Of a stretch of 48,100 nucleotides of DNA, positions 14,490-24,526 are shown piece after piece. Below the pieces are notes generated by a model. That model was not told the DNA's origin and made no database searches. It worked only from the letters and a program-made list of their open reading frames with translations. A program made the position numbers and the translations under genes. The DNA is from Lachnospiraceae bacterium (GTDB lineage Bacteria; Bacillota; Clostridia; Lachnospirales; Lachnospiraceae). Numbering within the stretch: position 1 is the first letter of the stretch; every line of letters begins with the position of its first letter. The stretch lies in the NCBI GenBank assembly GCA_017463225.1, contig JAFTPO010000013.1:1-48100 (forward strand), given 5' to 3'.

Positions 14490-15968
14490 ATGAGAAAAGC
14501 ATGGAAAATCACCACTTTAGTAACCTTTATTTTAACCATAATCATATTGGCTGTTGGAGCTGTATTTCTATATTCAGATTTGATGATATACAGACTTTTT
14601 AACAGCATAGATAAGGGTAATTGGTCAGTGACCAAGGAGTATTATGACGCTTTGACACCTGAGCAGCAGAAGGTTGTAGATGCTCATATATCAGGATATG
14701 CTCATGAGCTTTGCAGAGAGTATGCAAATGGTGAGAGAAGCTATACAGAGGTTACAGCCTCATTTGATGCAATTAACAGCTTGGATAATACAGATGAGTT
14801 ATATAACACACATATAACAGAGATAAATTACTTTGAGCTTAAGAGTTCCGTAGAGGAATTATATATTGCAAATACTACCTTTGATACAGATGGAGCAGTA
14901 AAGGCAAAACAGAGGATAGAAGCAGTTCAAAAGAGAATGGATACAGCTACTAAGGAGCAGCTTCTTATCCAGATGCTAAACGATAAGTATCAGGAGTACC
15001 TTGACTGCAAGATAGATCAGAAGAAGCTTACTGAGTTTATGGTTATAGTAACTGAGATGAGTTATTATGAGGCTCATAGCTACGCGGCTGTAATCGGCGC
15101 AAATGTGGTATGTGTAGAGAAGTATAGAAGTGCTTATACAGAGTTTGAGAATATGCTAACTGAGGACAGATACTTTGATGTGCTTGATTCCTATGATAAG
15201 ATTTATGTAGGCTTAGACGAAAAGGATACAGTTTACAGAGGTAAATTCGAGGAACTATATCAGAATGCCTTCTATGATGGTATGGATTATTATCAGACCA
15301 AGCTGGATAATCTTATTGCAGCAAGTGATGGTGAGGCAGCAGTTGCCCTTATGAAGGAGATAGAGCTAAGATATGGCTCGGCCTTTGACTTAGATAGTGC
15401 TAAGAGCGAACTGGCATCAGATTGGCAGAAGACATATATTCAGATTGCTATGAATTATGAGGCTATTCTTCAGACAGAGTTTAGTAAGTCTGAGGAAGGT
15501 GTGTATATATTCGAGAATCAGTATCAGAGACTTAGACCTGACAGTATGCTTCTGTATGATATAGATAAGAATGGAGTTGCGGAGCTGTTCTTATTTAATA
15601 GTAAGGAAGCAACTGATGAGAATACAGAGTGCTTTGTGTTTACATTTGCAAATGGCAGCTATGTGTACCTTGGTTATGTAAATGTACTGAGCTTATGTAC
15701 AGACAGTAATATTATAGCTCTTCCTGGTGAGTTCGGAAGAGATTTTGCTGAGGAGCATGTGCTTTTACACTTTACAGGCACAAGCTTTGAGCAGAAGAAG
15801 TACACAAAGAAGGATGGAGAGACCTATGTGGTTGATAACCAGGAGGTTACTGATGTAGAGTTCTTAACTGCTCAGACATCTATCGTTGACCATGGTAATA
15901 ACCAGAGACCATCCGGTATGAATTATGTTGATATAAGTGATTATGAAAGCTATATCTTAGCTTACTAG
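14490..15968 (+). CDS. Membrane-anchored extracytoplasmic protein with an EF-hand-like loop
   Basis: The 492-residue protein has one N-terminal membrane helix (about residues 8-30) and a long, mostly helical outer region. Near residues 357-369 is DIDKNGVAELFLF, a calcium-loop-like motif of the kind seen in FG-GAP/EF-hand surface proteins of clostridia; the C-terminal part looks like a small beta domain. I do not recognise a family. The ATG at 14490 is chosen because AGGGGGTG lies seven bases upstream; the frame is open further upstream, but that overlaps the previous gene. It probably works with the zinc-ribbon protein encoded before it. Confidence 0.75.
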   Translation: MRKAWKITTLVTFILTIIILAVGAVFLYSDLMIYRLFNSIDKGNWSVTKEYYDALTPEQQKVVDAHISGYAHELCREYANGERSYTEVTASFDAINSLDNTDELYNTHITEINYFELKSSVEELYIANTTFDTDGAVKAKQRIEAVQKRMDTATKEQLLIQMLNDKYQEYLDCKIDQKKLTEFMVIVTEMSYYEAHSYAAVIGANVVCVEKYRSAYTEFENMLTEDRYFDVLDSYDKIYVGLDEKDTVYRGKFEELYQNAFYDGMDYYQTKLDNLIAASDGEAAVALMKEIELRYGSAFDLDSAKSELASDWQKTYIQIAMNYEAILQTEFSKSEEGVYIFENQYQRLRPDSMLLYDIDKNGVAELFLFNSKEATDENTECFVFTFANGSYVYLGYVNVLSLCTDSNIIALPGEFGRDFAEEHVLLHFTGTSFEQKKYTKKDGETYVVDNQEVTDVEFLTAQTSIVDHGNNQRPSGMNYVDISDYESYILAY

Positions 15969-15995
15969 ATAAATTTTTTCTTGGAGGATTAAAAG

Positions 15996-18278
15996 ATGAT
16001 AAAGTTATATGAAGGCGGAGCATACCTTTTAAATGGAACTGAACTTGTGGCTGATAACGCAGATTCAGCAGCTGTTCTTGCACAGAAAGGTGTAAATGTA
16101 AGTAAGGAAGAGGCAGCTAAGAATACTATGGCATATGGTATCTTAGAGAAGCACAATACCTCAGGTAATATGGAGCAGCTTAAGATTAAGTTTGATAAGA
16201 TGACTTCACATGATATTACATTTGTAGGTATTATTCAGACTGCCAGAGCTTCAGGACTTACTGAGTTCCCGGTTCCTTATGTTCTTACAAACTGCCACAA
16301 TTCACTTTGTGCAGTTGGTGGTACTATCAATGAGGATGACCACATGTTTGGTCTTTCCTGTGCTAAGAAGTACGGTGGAGTTTATGTTCCACCTCACCAG
16401 GCAGTTATTCACCAGTATGCTAGAGAGATGCTTGCAGAGTGCGGTGCTATGATTCTTGGTTCAGACTCACACACTCGTTATGGCGCTCTTGGTACTATGG
16501 CTATCGGTGAAGGTGGTGGAGAGCTTGCTAAGCAGCTCTTAAAGAGAACCTATGATGTAGCTAAGCCAGGTGTTGTCGCTATTTACCTTGATGGAGAGGT
16601 TGCTAAGGGAGTTGGTCCTCAGGACGTTGCTCTCGCAATTATTGGAGCTACATTTGATTGTGGTTACGTTAAGAATAAGGTTATGGAGTTTGTTGGACCT
16701 GGTGTTGATAAGCTTTCAGCAGACTTTAGAATTGGTATAGATGTTATGACTACTGAGACTACTTGTCTTTCTTCTATCTGGAAGACTGATGAGAAGATTA
16801 AGGAGTGGTATGATATTCACTATAGACCAACTGCTTATAAGGAGATGAATCCTGGCGCAGTTGCTTACTATGATGGTGTGGTATATGTAAATCTTTCTAA
16901 GATTAAGCCTATGATTGCTATGCCATTCCACCCATCAAATGTTTACACTATTGATGAGTTAAATGCTAACCTTATGGATATCCTAGAGGATGTTGAGAAG
17001 AAGGCACTTGTTTCACTTGATGGCAAGGTTGACTTTACACTTAAGGATAAGGTTCGTAATGGAAAGCTTTATGTAGAGCAGGGAATCATCGCCGGTTGTG
17101 CAGGTGGTGGTTACGAGAATATTGTAGATGCTGCTGATATCTTAAAGGGCAAGTACATAGGTGCTGATGAGTTCACACTTTCGGTATATCCGGCAAGTAC
17201 ACCTATTTATATGGAGCTTGCAAAGAACGGAAGACTTGCAGACCTTATTGGAACAGGTGCTATCGTTAAGACTGCATTCTGTGGTCCTTGCTTTGGTGCC
17301 GGAGATACTCCTGCTAACAATGCATTTAGTATTAGACATTCAACTAGAAACTTCCCTAACAGAGAAGGCTCTAAGATTCAGAATGGTCAGATTTCATCAG
17401 TTGCTCTTATGGACGCACGTTCAATAGCTGCAACAGCTGTTAATAAGGGTTACCTTACTTCAGCTACTGACCTTGATGTACAGTATACTTCACCAAAGTA
17501 CTTCTTCGATAAGACTATTTATGAGAACAGAGTATATGATGGTGTAGGTAAGGCTGACAAGGATGTGGAGATTAAGTTCGGTCCAAATATTAAGGACTGG
17601 CCAGAGATGATATCACTTACTGATAACCTCTTGCTTAAGATGGCATCAGTAATAAATGATCCTGTAACAACAACAGATGAGCTTATCCCATCAGGAGAGA
17701 CATCATCATTTAGATCTAACCCACTTGGACTTGCAGAGTTTACACTTTCACGTAAGGACCCTGAATACGTTGGTCGTGCAAAGGCTATTCAGGCAGTGGA
17801 GAGAGTTCGTGAGTCAGGTGAGTGTATGTGCTCTACATCAGATGAGATGAAGAAGATTATGGATACCATTAAGGAAAAGTTCCCAGAGGTTAAGGGCAAG
17901 AATACCGGATATGGTAGCACAATATTTGCAGTTAAGCCAGGTGATGGCTCTGCCAGAGAGCAGGCTGCATCATGCCAGAAGGTTCTTGGTGGATGGGCTA
18001 ATATTGCTAAGGAGTACGCAACTAAGAGATATAGATCTAACCTTATCAATTGGGGTATGCTTCCATTTGTAATGGAAGAGGACTATGCGTTTGATATAGA
18101 CGATTATGTATTTGTTCCAGGCATTGTAGATGCAATTAAGAATAAGGATGATGTGATTAAGGCATACGTTGTAAACAAGGGCATGAAGGAGATTTCACTT
18201 ACCCTTGGCGCTCTCACTGATGATGAGAGAGACATAATCCTTGCAGGTTGCTTAATTAACTATTATAAGGAGAATTAA
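15996..18278 (+). CDS. Aconitase-family hydratase, YbhJ-like
   Basis: The 760-residue protein is an aconitase-superfamily hydratase. The three [4Fe-4S] ligands are visible: C368 ([12 protein letters not shown], equal to SCTN in aconitase) and C429 and C432 ([12 protein letters not shown]). [22 protein letters not shown] is the substrate-binding segment, and the C-terminal swivel domain holds [15 protein letters not shown]. The divergent ligand motif and length resemble E. coli YbhJ, whose substrate is unknown, more than true AcnA/AcnB or LeuC. It may isomerise citrate or another hydroxy-acid. RBS: TTGGAGGA. It is followed by a two-receiver protein after 39 bp, an unusual neighbour for a metabolic enzyme. 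Confidence 0.85.
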   Translation: MIKLYEGGAYLLNGTELVADNADSAAVLAQKGVNVSKEEAAKNTMAYGILEKHNTSGNMEQLKIKFDKMTSHDITFVGIIQTARASGLTEFPVPYVLTNCHNSLCAVGGTINEDDHMFGLSCAKKYGGVYVPPHQAVIHQYAREMLAECGAMILGSDSHTRYGALGTMAIGEGGGELAKQLLKRTYDVAKPGVVAIYLDGEVAKGVGPQDVALAIIGATFDCGYVKNKVMEFVGPGVDKLSADFRIGIDVMTTETTCLSSIWKTDEKIKEWYDIHYRPTAYKEMNPGAVAYYDGVVYVNLSKIKPMIAMPFHPSNVYTIDELNANLMDILEDVEKKALVSLDGKVDFTLKDKVRNGKLYVEQGIIAGCAGGGYENIVDAADILKGKYIGADEFTLSVYPASTPIYMELAKNGRLADLIGTGAIVKTAFCGPCFGAGDTPANNAFSIRHSTRNFPNREGSKIQNGQISSVALMDARSIAATAVNKGYLTSATDLDVQYTSPKYFFDKTIYENRVYDGVGKADKDVEIKFGPNIKDWPEMISLTDNLLLKMASVINDPVTTTDELIPSGETSSFRSNPLGLAEFTLSRKDPEYVGRAKAIQAVERVRESGECMCSTSDEMKKIMDTIKEKFPEVKGKNTGYGSTIFAVKPGDGSAREQAASCQKVLGGWANIAKEYATKRYRSNLINWGMLPFVMEEDYAFDIDDYVFVPGIVDAIKNKDDVIKAYVVNKGMKEISLTLGALTDDERDIILAGCLINYYKEN

Positions 18279-18317
18279 TAGACCATAACCAACTTAGGCA
18301 GATAAGGGGGAAGGCAA

Positions 18318-19079
18318 ATGAACAAACAGATAAAGAATATCGCTATAGTAGATGATGATGAGATTAGTCGAATAATGATGTATAAGTACCTCTTGCTGGA
18401 GAAACAGTACTCTACTAATCTTTATGCCAGTGGAGAGGAATTCTTAGAGTCTACAACCAGGAAGATACCTGATTTAGTAATACTTGATATCGAGATGCCG
18501 GGTGCAAACGGCATCGAGGTATTTGATAGAATGAGAAAGATTAAGGAGTTAGAGCATGTTCCTGTAATCTTTATCACAGGCAAGGAGGACAAAAATACTG
18601 TCCTAAGATGTATTGGCAGGGGTGCTGATGGATATATGGTAAAGCCTGTAACTAAAGATGTTTTAAAGAGTAAGATGGAAGAGGTTATAAAGCGTTATAG
18701 TGAATTTAAGTCTAATAAGACCATTCTTATGGTAGATGATGACGTGGAGTTCCTTAAGATATCTAAGATTAAGCTTTCAAAGTATTACAAGGTATTGACT
18801 GTTGATTCCGGTAAGACTGCTTTGGATTATTTGTCATCCCATACAGTGGACTTGATTATATTGGATTATTTTATGCCACTTTATGACGGAAAGAATATAC
18901 TCAATATTCTAAAGCATAGGGATAGTACTAAGAAGATTCCTGTAATCATGGTTACTGCTCTTAGCAGTGATGAAGTTATTAATGCATGTGGAGATAACCA
19001 ACCGGATGCCATAGTTACAAAGCCGGTTGATATTGAGGAACTGCTTAGCAAGATTAATATGTTGGTTTGTACAGATTAG
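18318..19079 (+). CDS. Double-receiver response regulator without output domain
   Basis: Two receiver domains in tandem fill the 253 residues: REC1 (about 6-125, acid pocket D12-D14, phosphoacceptor D57 in LVILDIEMPG, K in MVKPV) and REC2 (about 135-252, phosphoacceptor D183 in LIILDYFMP). No DNA-binding or enzymatic domain follows, so it probably passes or buffers phosphate, or acts by protein contact. It lies 11 bp before the hybrid kinase at 19091, whose Hpt domain is the likely phosphodonor. RBS: AAGGGGGAAGG. Confidence 0.9.
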   Translation: MNKQIKNIAIVDDDEISRIMMYKYLLLEKQYSTNLYASGEEFLESTTRKIPDLVILDIEMPGANGIEVFDRMRKIKELEHVPVIFITGKEDKNTVLRCIGRGADGYMVKPVTKDVLKSKMEEVIKRYSEFKSNKTILMVDDDVEFLKISKIKLSKYYKVLTVDSGKTALDYLSSHTVDLIILDYFMPLYDGKNILNILKHRDSTKKIPVIMVTALSSDEVINACGDNQPDAIVTKPVDIEELLSKINMLVCTD

Positions 19080-19090
19080 GGAGATAAGGT

Positions 19091-21955
19091 ATGACATTTT
19101 TTGATGTGATGATTATAATACAGGTGGTTGCAGCTATATTTGCTTTGCTTTCTATCTATATCTTTGCTCAGCAGAGACCTTCATCATATCAGAAATTGCT
19201 TACAATTACTTCAATATGTGGATTTTTAGGAGTTGTTGCCTATGTGCAGGAGCTCCTTGCGGTTAATTTGGAAGAAGCGTTTTTGGCGGCTCGATTCGGC
19301 TATATCGGAAAGAGCTTTGCCATGATGCTTTTTCTTTTGTTTTTGGCAAAGTATTGCGATGTGCCACTTCCTAAACTAGTGGTATCAGGACTTATTGTAT
19401 ATAGCACACTCAATATGATGGTTGTTTTAACTTGCAAATATCATTCCCTTTATTATACGTCCGTAGATTTTGTAATAGATGGTGACAGACGATATCTTGT
19501 GCTTGGAAAAGGACCCCTGTATTGGTTGTTTATGGTTATAACCATACTTACTATGGCAAGCTTTGTTCTGATTGCTCTTAGTACCATAGTGAAGAGAAAG
19601 GGTATAGAGAGAAGGAGACTTGTGTTACTTTGTATGTCAGGTATAATACCTGCAGTTGCCCTTGTTCTTAATCTGTTGCCGGTTATGAAGGGCTTTGACC
19701 CTACACCGCTTGGTATACTGGCAACCACAATGTTGGTTAGCTACAGCGTTATGAGATATGGTTTGCTGGATACTATGCAGCTTGCTAAGGATAACGCTAT
19801 GGATATTACTGATAAGGGTATCATAGTTGTTGATAAGCACAAAGAATATGTATATGCAAATGCCAAGGCTAAAGAGCTTTATCCGGAACTGGTTGACGAT
19901 GTGGAAGAAACAAAATCTTTAATGGAGAAAATTTTTGCTGGTGTTGATGAGGATAACACCAGTAAGAGAAACTATGTGAAAAAGGATTCCATATACGAGC
20001 TTGACTATTCCGTTTTAAAGGAATCTGACGAAGGTAGCTATGTTGTAAACGGATATATGGCATGGATATTTGATATAACCGATGATTACAATCATAAGAA
20101 GGAACTGGAGAGACTTAAGATTGAAGCGGAACAAGCCAATGCAGCTAAGACGGAATTTTTGGCAAAGATGTCTCACGAGATTAGAACTCCTATGAATGCT
20201 ATAATGGGCTTTGCGGATTTGGCTTTAGATGAGGTGGAGAACCCGGAAGCTAAGGAGTATCTGGAATATATTAAGAGCTCGTCGGTATCGTTGCTAGGTA
20301 TAATAAACGATGTTTTGGATATATCAAAGATTGAGTCCGGAAAGATGGAAATAGTACCTGTGGAGTATAATTCCATGGATTTGTTTGATGAGGTTTCCGT
20401 TATTATGGAAACTCAGGCAAGAAAGAAGAATATCGAATATAATACTAACATAGATGTTAATATTCCAAGACGATTAAAGGGAGATAGTAAAAGAATTCGT
20501 GAAATATTAATTAATGTTGTTGGTAACGCTATAAAATATACTAATCAAGGCAGGGTTGATTTTGATGTAGAGCTGCAAAGCAAAGGAACAAAGGATGTTG
20601 TTCTTGAGATACATATTAGGGACACCGGAGTAGGAATAAAAAAGGATAAACTGGATAAAATTTTTGAGAGCTTTGAACAGGTAGGTGATTTGGAAAATTA
20701 CAGTGTTGAGGGTACCGGTTTAGGGCTTGCTATATCAAAACAATTGGTGGAGCTTATGGCAGGAAGCATTACGGTCACCAGTGAGTACGGCAGAGGGAGT
20801 GATTTCTGTATAATTCTACCTCAAGAATTTGTGGAAGGTCAGGGTACAGATGGCAATGCTAAGCTACTAGGAGATAATTATAAAATTCACACAAATAAGG
20901 TTAAGGTATTAGTAGTAGATGATAATATTATCAATCTAAAGGTTGAAAGAGGTATACTGGAAAAGCTAAATATGTCAGTTGATACTGCAGAGTCAGGTAA
21001 AGAATGTCTGGAGCTCATCAAAAGGACAAAATATGACGCGATATTTATGGATCAAATGATGCCTGAGATGGACGGTGTGGAAACCTTGAATGCCATAAGG
21101 GAGGCATATACATTTAATAGAGAGACTCCGGTTGTTTTGGTTACAGCCAACGCGATTGTAGGTGTAAAGGAAAAATCTATGGAGCTTGGATTTGATGGTT
21201 ATGTTTCTAAGCCTATTATTGAAGATGAGCTTATTGAAGTGCTTCTTAAGATTTTGCCAACAGAGAAGCTGGAGATAAGAACTCAGGATAGAGATGGTTT
21301 TGATGGCAGAGGATATGATGTTAAGGATTTAAGCATGCTTTCGGATTTGGCTAAGCTTGGTATTAAGACAGATGAGGGAATGAAGTATTGTGGAGGCATA
21401 GACTTCTATAGAGAGATATTAAGAATATCTGCAGACAACTCTCAAGAAAAACGTGAAAAACTTGAGTCCTACCTAGAAACAGGAGATTTTGAAAATTACA
21501 CAATCTTAGTGCATGCTGTAAAGAGTAGCTTGGCTAATATAGGTGCTGTGGAGTTGAGCTGTAGAGCAAAGGAACTGGAGCAGGCCGGTAAGGAAAAAAG
21601 ATATGCTTATATAGAGGGTAATGGTTTTGAGTTTAATGAGAATTATACAAGACTTATGGATGAGCTAGGTAAGCTTCTTGATATTCAGAATGAGGAAGAA
21701 ACTATAGCTGGAGATAAAACAATATCCTCAGCAAGATGGGAAGATATTTTGAATAAACTGGCATACTATATTAGCGAGCTTGAGTTAGATGTAGCTGAAG
21801 AACTTGTGGATGAGATGATGACCTTCAAGCTGTCGGGAGAAGCCGGTGAGCTTGTGGTAGGAATGAAGGAGCAGCTACAACAGTTTGATGTGGAGGGAGT
21901 AAAGGTACGACTTAATTCCCTGGCAAGCTTGGATAGTACGCAGGCTTTATCGTAG
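19091..21955 (+). CDS. 7TM hybrid sensor histidine kinase with REC and Hpt domains
   Basis: The 954-residue protein has an N-terminal seven-helix membrane sensor (about 1-225, 7TM histidine-kinase type), a PAS-like domain (about 230-335), HisKA with H362 in MSHEIRTPMNAI, an HATPase domain with VGNAIKYTNQG, DTGVGI and GTGLGLAIS, a receiver with D654 in AIFMDQMMPEMDG, and an Hpt domain with H808 in LVHAVKSS. A full His-Asp-His relay therefore sits in one chain and needs a final receiver; the double-receiver protein just upstream is the best candidate. The ligand is unknown. Confidence 0.92.
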   Translation: MTFFDVMIIIQVVAAIFALLSIYIFAQQRPSSYQKLLTITSICGFLGVVAYVQELLAVNLEEAFLAARFGYIGKSFAMMLFLLFLAKYCDVPLPKLVVSGLIVYSTLNMMVVLTCKYHSLYYTSVDFVIDGDRRYLVLGKGPLYWLFMVITILTMASFVLIALSTIVKRKGIERRRLVLLCMSGIIPAVALVLNLLPVMKGFDPTPLGILATTMLVSYSVMRYGLLDTMQLAKDNAMDITDKGIIVVDKHKEYVYANAKAKELYPELVDDVEETKSLMEKIFAGVDEDNTSKRNYVKKDSIYELDYSVLKESDEGSYVVNGYMAWIFDITDDYNHKKELERLKIEAEQANAAKTEFLAKMSHEIRTPMNAIMGFADLALDEVENPEAKEYLEYIKSSSVSLLGIINDVLDISKIESGKMEIVPVEYNSMDLFDEVSVIMETQARKKNIEYNTNIDVNIPRRLKGDSKRIREILINVVGNAIKYTNQGRVDFDVELQSKGTKDVVLEIHIRDTGVGIKKDKLDKIFESFEQVGDLENYSVEGTGLGLAISKQLVELMAGSITVTSEYGRGSDFCIILPQEFVEGQGTDGNAKLLGDNYKIHTNKVKVLVVDDNIINLKVERGILEKLNMSVDTAESGKECLELIKRTKYDAIFMDQMMPEMDGVETLNAIREAYTFNRETPVVLVTANAIVGVKEKSMELGFDGYVSKPIIEDELIEVLLKILPTEKLEIRTQDRDGFDGRGYDVKDLSMLSDLAKLGIKTDEGMKYCGGIDFYREILRISADNSQEKREKLESYLETGDFENYTILVHAVKSSLANIGAVELSCRAKELEQAGKEKRYAYIEGNGFEFNENYTRLMDELGKLLDIQNEEETIAGDKTISSARWEDILNKLAYYISELELDVAEELVDEMMTFKLSGEAGELVVGMKEQLQQFDVEGVKVRLNSLASLDSTQALS

Positions 21956-22017
21956 TAATGATGAACGATATTGGGTTAGGTTTAGAGCTATCGCCCAATA
22001 AAAAAATATTATGAAGT

Positions 22018-22050
22018 GGTAAATGTTGATACAACGTGATATAATTTACC
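22018..22050 (+). promoter_or_regulatory. NfeD-SPFH operon promoter inside an inverted repeat
   Basis: TGATATAAT (extended -10; TATAAT 22040-22045) lies within the inverted repeat GGTAAAT (22018-22024) / ATTTACC (22044-22050). No clear -35 at 17 bp. The repeat may be an operator, but seven-base arms in AT-rich sequence can occur by chance. Confidence 0.45.
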
Positions 22051-22110
22051 TGTTTAGTGAAGAGTGATTATTCACAGAGACATAAGACAAGAACAGAATG
22101 GAGGGATTTT

Positions 22111-22539
22111 ATGAGCGTCATAATTTGGTTAGTACTTGCAGCTGTGTTGATAGTGGCAGAGATTGCAACTCTCGGACTTACTACCATATGGTTTGCAGGA
22201 GGCGCAATTGTTGCAGCCTTACTGGCACATTTTGGAGCCCATTGGCTACTACAGGTGCTTGTGTTTGCAGCTGTTTCATTTGTTTTGCTAATCCTTACAA
22301 GACCTATAGCTCAGAAGCATCTTATGAAGGATGTGGAGAAGACTAATGTTGAAGGACTTGTGGGAACAGTAGGACTAGTTACAGAGACCATCGATAATGC
22401 AAAGGCAGAGGGCGTTGTTTTCCTTGATGGCAAGGAGTGGACTGCCCGTTCTACCGGTGGGGAGATTATCGAGAAGGATGCACGAGTTAAGGTTGATTCC
22501 ATAAGTGGGGTTAAGCTTATGGTTACAAAGAGTGAATAA
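22111..22539 (+). CDS. NfeD-like membrane protein
   Basis: The 142-residue protein has two or three N-terminal membrane helices (IIWLVLAAVLIVAEIATLG; then TIWFAGGAIVAALLAH) and a C-terminal OB-fold (about 75-142: GLVGTVGLVTETI, GKEWTARS). NfeD proteins of this short type work with the SPFH protein encoded next, in membrane microdomain organisation. The ATG at 22111 follows GGAGGG; a longer in-frame start at 22057 would lie in the leader and has no site. The SPFH gene follows after 13 bp. Confidence 0.88.
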   Translation: MSVIIWLVLAAVLIVAEIATLGLTTIWFAGGAIVAALLAHFGAHWLLQVLVFAAVSFVLLILTRPIAQKHLMKDVEKTNVEGLVGTVGLVTETIDNAKAEGVVFLDGKEWTARSTGGEIIEKDARVKVDSISGVKLMVTKSE

Positions 22540-22552
22540 GGAGGATTAGATT

Positions 22553-23518
22553 ATGTTATTATCAGGATTAACAGGGGGTCAGGTGTTTGGATTATTCTTA
22601 GTGTTCCTTGTAATTGTAGTAGTTGCAAGCATGATTAAGATTGTACCACAGGCCCATGCATACGTTATAGAGAGACTTGGAACCTATCAGGCAACCTGGT
22701 CAGTAGGTTTTCATATGAAGCTGCCTATCATTGATAAGGTGGCACAGAGAATATCCCTTAAGGAGCAGGTTGTAGATTTTGCACCACAGCCGGTTATCAC
22801 TAAGGATAATGTTACTATGAGAATTGATACAGTTGTGTTCTTCCAGATTACTGATCCAAAGCTTTTTGCTTACGGTGTTGAGAAGCCAATTATGGCTATC
22901 GAGAATCTTACAGCTACAACACTTAGAAATATCATCGGTGATCTTGAACTTGATGAGACACTTACTTCTAGAGAGATAATTAACACTAAGATGAGATCTA
23001 CACTTGATGTTGCTACAGATCCTTGGGGTATTAAGATTAACAGAGTAGAGCTTAAGAATATTATTCCACCTGCTGCTATTCAGGATGCAATGGAGAAGCA
23101 GATGAAGGCAGAGCGTGAAAGAAGAGAGCAGATTCTTATTGCAGAGGGTGAGAAGAAGTCAGCAGTCCTCAGAGCAGAGGGTCAGAAGGAGTCTATTATC
23201 CTTGCTGCAGAGGCGGAGAAGCAGTCAGCTATACTTAGAGCTGAGGCTGTTAAGGAAGCAACTATCCGTAAGGCAGAGGGTGAAGCTGAGGCTATTATAG
23301 CAGTTCAGAAGGCTAATGCTGATGGTATCAGATTCCTTAATGAGAGTGCTCCTGCACAGGGCGTGCTTACATTAAAGAGCTTAGAGGCCTTTGCAAAGGC
23401 AGCAGACGGAAAAGCTACAAAGCTTATCATTCCATCTGAGATTGCAAGCATAGCAGGTCTTGCGTCATCCTTGACAGAGATTGCAGATGTAAAGCAGGGA
23501 AATCAGGATAAGCAGTAA
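22553..23518 (+). CDS. SPFH/Band 7 (stomatin-like) membrane protein
   Basis: One N-terminal membrane helix (about 8-30) is followed by the Band 7 domain (VPQAHAYVIERLGTYQATW... to about residue 190) and a long Glu/Ala/Lys coiled coil (about 190-260: AERERREQILIAEGEKKSAV). At 321 residues it resembles QmcA/stomatin-like proteins rather than flotillins. It assembles into rings in the membrane and usually pairs with NfeD, encoded directly upstream. RBS: AGGAGGAT (22540-22547). Confidence 0.92.
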   Translation: MLLSGLTGGQVFGLFLVFLVIVVVASMIKIVPQAHAYVIERLGTYQATWSVGFHMKLPIIDKVAQRISLKEQVVDFAPQPVITKDNVTMRIDTVVFFQITDPKLFAYGVEKPIMAIENLTATTLRNIIGDLELDETLTSREIINTKMRSTLDVATDPWGIKINRVELKNIIPPAAIQDAMEKQMKAERERREQILIAEGEKKSAVLRAEGQKESIILAAEAEKQSAILRAEAVKEATIRKAEGEAEAIIAVQKANADGIRFLNESAPAQGVLTLKSLEAFAKAADGKATKLIIPSEIASIAGLASSLTEIADVKQGNQDKQ

Positions 23519-23559
23519 TTGTACTGTAGGATAATATGTATAAACGAGGAGACTGAAAG

Positions 23560-23961
23560 ATGAAAAGCTTAATGAGTTTTTTGCTTGGTATTGTGTTGAC
23601 CATATTAGGTGCGGCACTGTTCCTTATGAATATTAGAATATCTACATTTACCTTCTTTTATAGGTACAATGATACTAATGTTACCGCAATATTGCTTCTT
23701 GCCATATGCATAATGTTTGTGATATATGTTGTTTATCCGAACATAGTTACAGGAGGCTTACTTGGAATATTCTTCCTGTTATTTGTGGTTTCGGTAATAT
23801 TGAGTATGAAGTTCCATATTGTTCATATGACAGCATTTGAAATTATGCTCATATTAGCCACATTCTTTGGAGGTATTGGTCTTGTAATCAAAGGATTGAT
23901 AGGTGCAAAAAATGATACCGGAAGTGGAACAGGAAACGGAACAGGTATAGGTGGTATTTAA
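23560..23961 (+). CDS. Small four-helix membrane protein
   Basis: The 133-residue protein has about four hydrophobic segments (5-25, 43-60, 65-85, 95-115) and a Gly/Thr/Asn-rich tail with repeated GTGNGTG. No family recognised. RBS: CGAGGAGA. It lies 41 bp after the SPFH gene, so it may belong to the same membrane-domain operon. The C-terminal Gly-rich tail is unusual for such a short protein. Confidence 0.7.
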   Translation: MKSLMSFLLGIVLTILGAALFLMNIRISTFTFFYRYNDTNVTAILLLAICIMFVIYVVYPNIVTGGLLGIFFLLFVVSVILSMKFHIVHMTAFEIMLILATFFGGIGLVIKGLIGAKNDTGSGTGNGTGIGGI

Positions 23962-23978
23962 AATATTTGGAGGTAGCT

Positions 23979-24344
23979 ATGGCAAGTAGAGCAGAATTAC
24001 AACAGAGTATAATGAGAGAGCTTGCGGATTACAGTCCTAAGATAATATTTGGAACAGAGGAGATAGTTGGCGAGCTAAGACATAATAGACAAAAGGACAC
24101 AGATGAGCTGTTTAACCTTGTTATACAGGGAATTAATTGGGAGATAGAGGTTTTTAATAATTGTGAAAATATTATCAACCAGAAGGAAACTGTTATAGAC
24201 AAGAGTAAGATGGCTGCAGCTGTTGTAAGACTTGGAAAGGTTCTTCAGGAAAAGGATGATATTAAGATTGCAGCCTGCCTGGAGGTGGATTTCCTTCCGT
24301 TCCTTAGGTCTATGGAGCAGGCTTCTCGTAGTATTATTGGATAA
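23979..24344 (+). CDS. Small soluble protein of unknown function
   Basis: The 121-residue, mainly helical, charged protein has no membrane segment or known motif (FNLVIQGINWEIEVFNNCENI in the middle). The ATG at 23979 follows GGAGGT, four bases upstream; a TTG at 23967 overlaps that site. It is the last gene before a terminator and probably ends the NfeD-SPFH transcript. I make no functional claim. Confidence 0.65.
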   Translation: MASRAELQQSIMRELADYSPKIIFGTEEIVGELRHNRQKDTDELFNLVIQGINWEIEVFNNCENIINQKETVIDKSKMAAAVVRLGKVLQEKDDIKIAACLEVDFLPFLRSMEQASRSIIG

Positions 24345-24354
24345 AATGTACAAG

Positions 24355-24384
24355 AAAAAGAACTCTTTATGGGTTCTTTTTTTT
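24355..24384 (+). terminator. Intrinsic terminator before glgC
   Basis: AAAAAGAAC (24355-24363) pairs with GTTCTTTTT (24373-24381), followed by more Ts. It lies 10 bp after the preceding stop. Confidence 0.85.
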
Positions 24385-24486
24385 GCCTTTTCTTACAAAA
24401 TTTGGCACAAATTACAAAGTAGCTTAACTTTTTTTAAGAATAAGTATAAAATTTGCCCAAAACCTATTTAAATTTTTAAGGGTTGG

Positions 24487-24495
24487 TGGTATAAT
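24487..24495 (+). promoter_or_regulatory. Extended -10 promoter of glgCD
   Basis: TGGTATAAT is a perfect extended -10 (TATAAT 24490-24495). No recognisable -35 at 17 bp. The glgC start is 31 bp downstream. Confidence 0.6.
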
Positions 24496-24526
24496 ACATA
24501 TAAATTATGCTAAAAGGGGTGACATT

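Noticed and set aside
15996-18278. Calling the hydratase a TCA-cycle aconitase (acnA)
   Set aside because: The first Fe-S ligand motif reads AGCAGGG rather than SCTN and the length fits the YbhJ-like branch; substrate cannot be assumed.
21969-22000. TATTGGG...CCCAATA hairpin after the 7TM kinase gene
   Set aside because: It is followed by A and not T on the plus strand, and there is no minus-strand gene for it to terminate, so I did not call a terminator.
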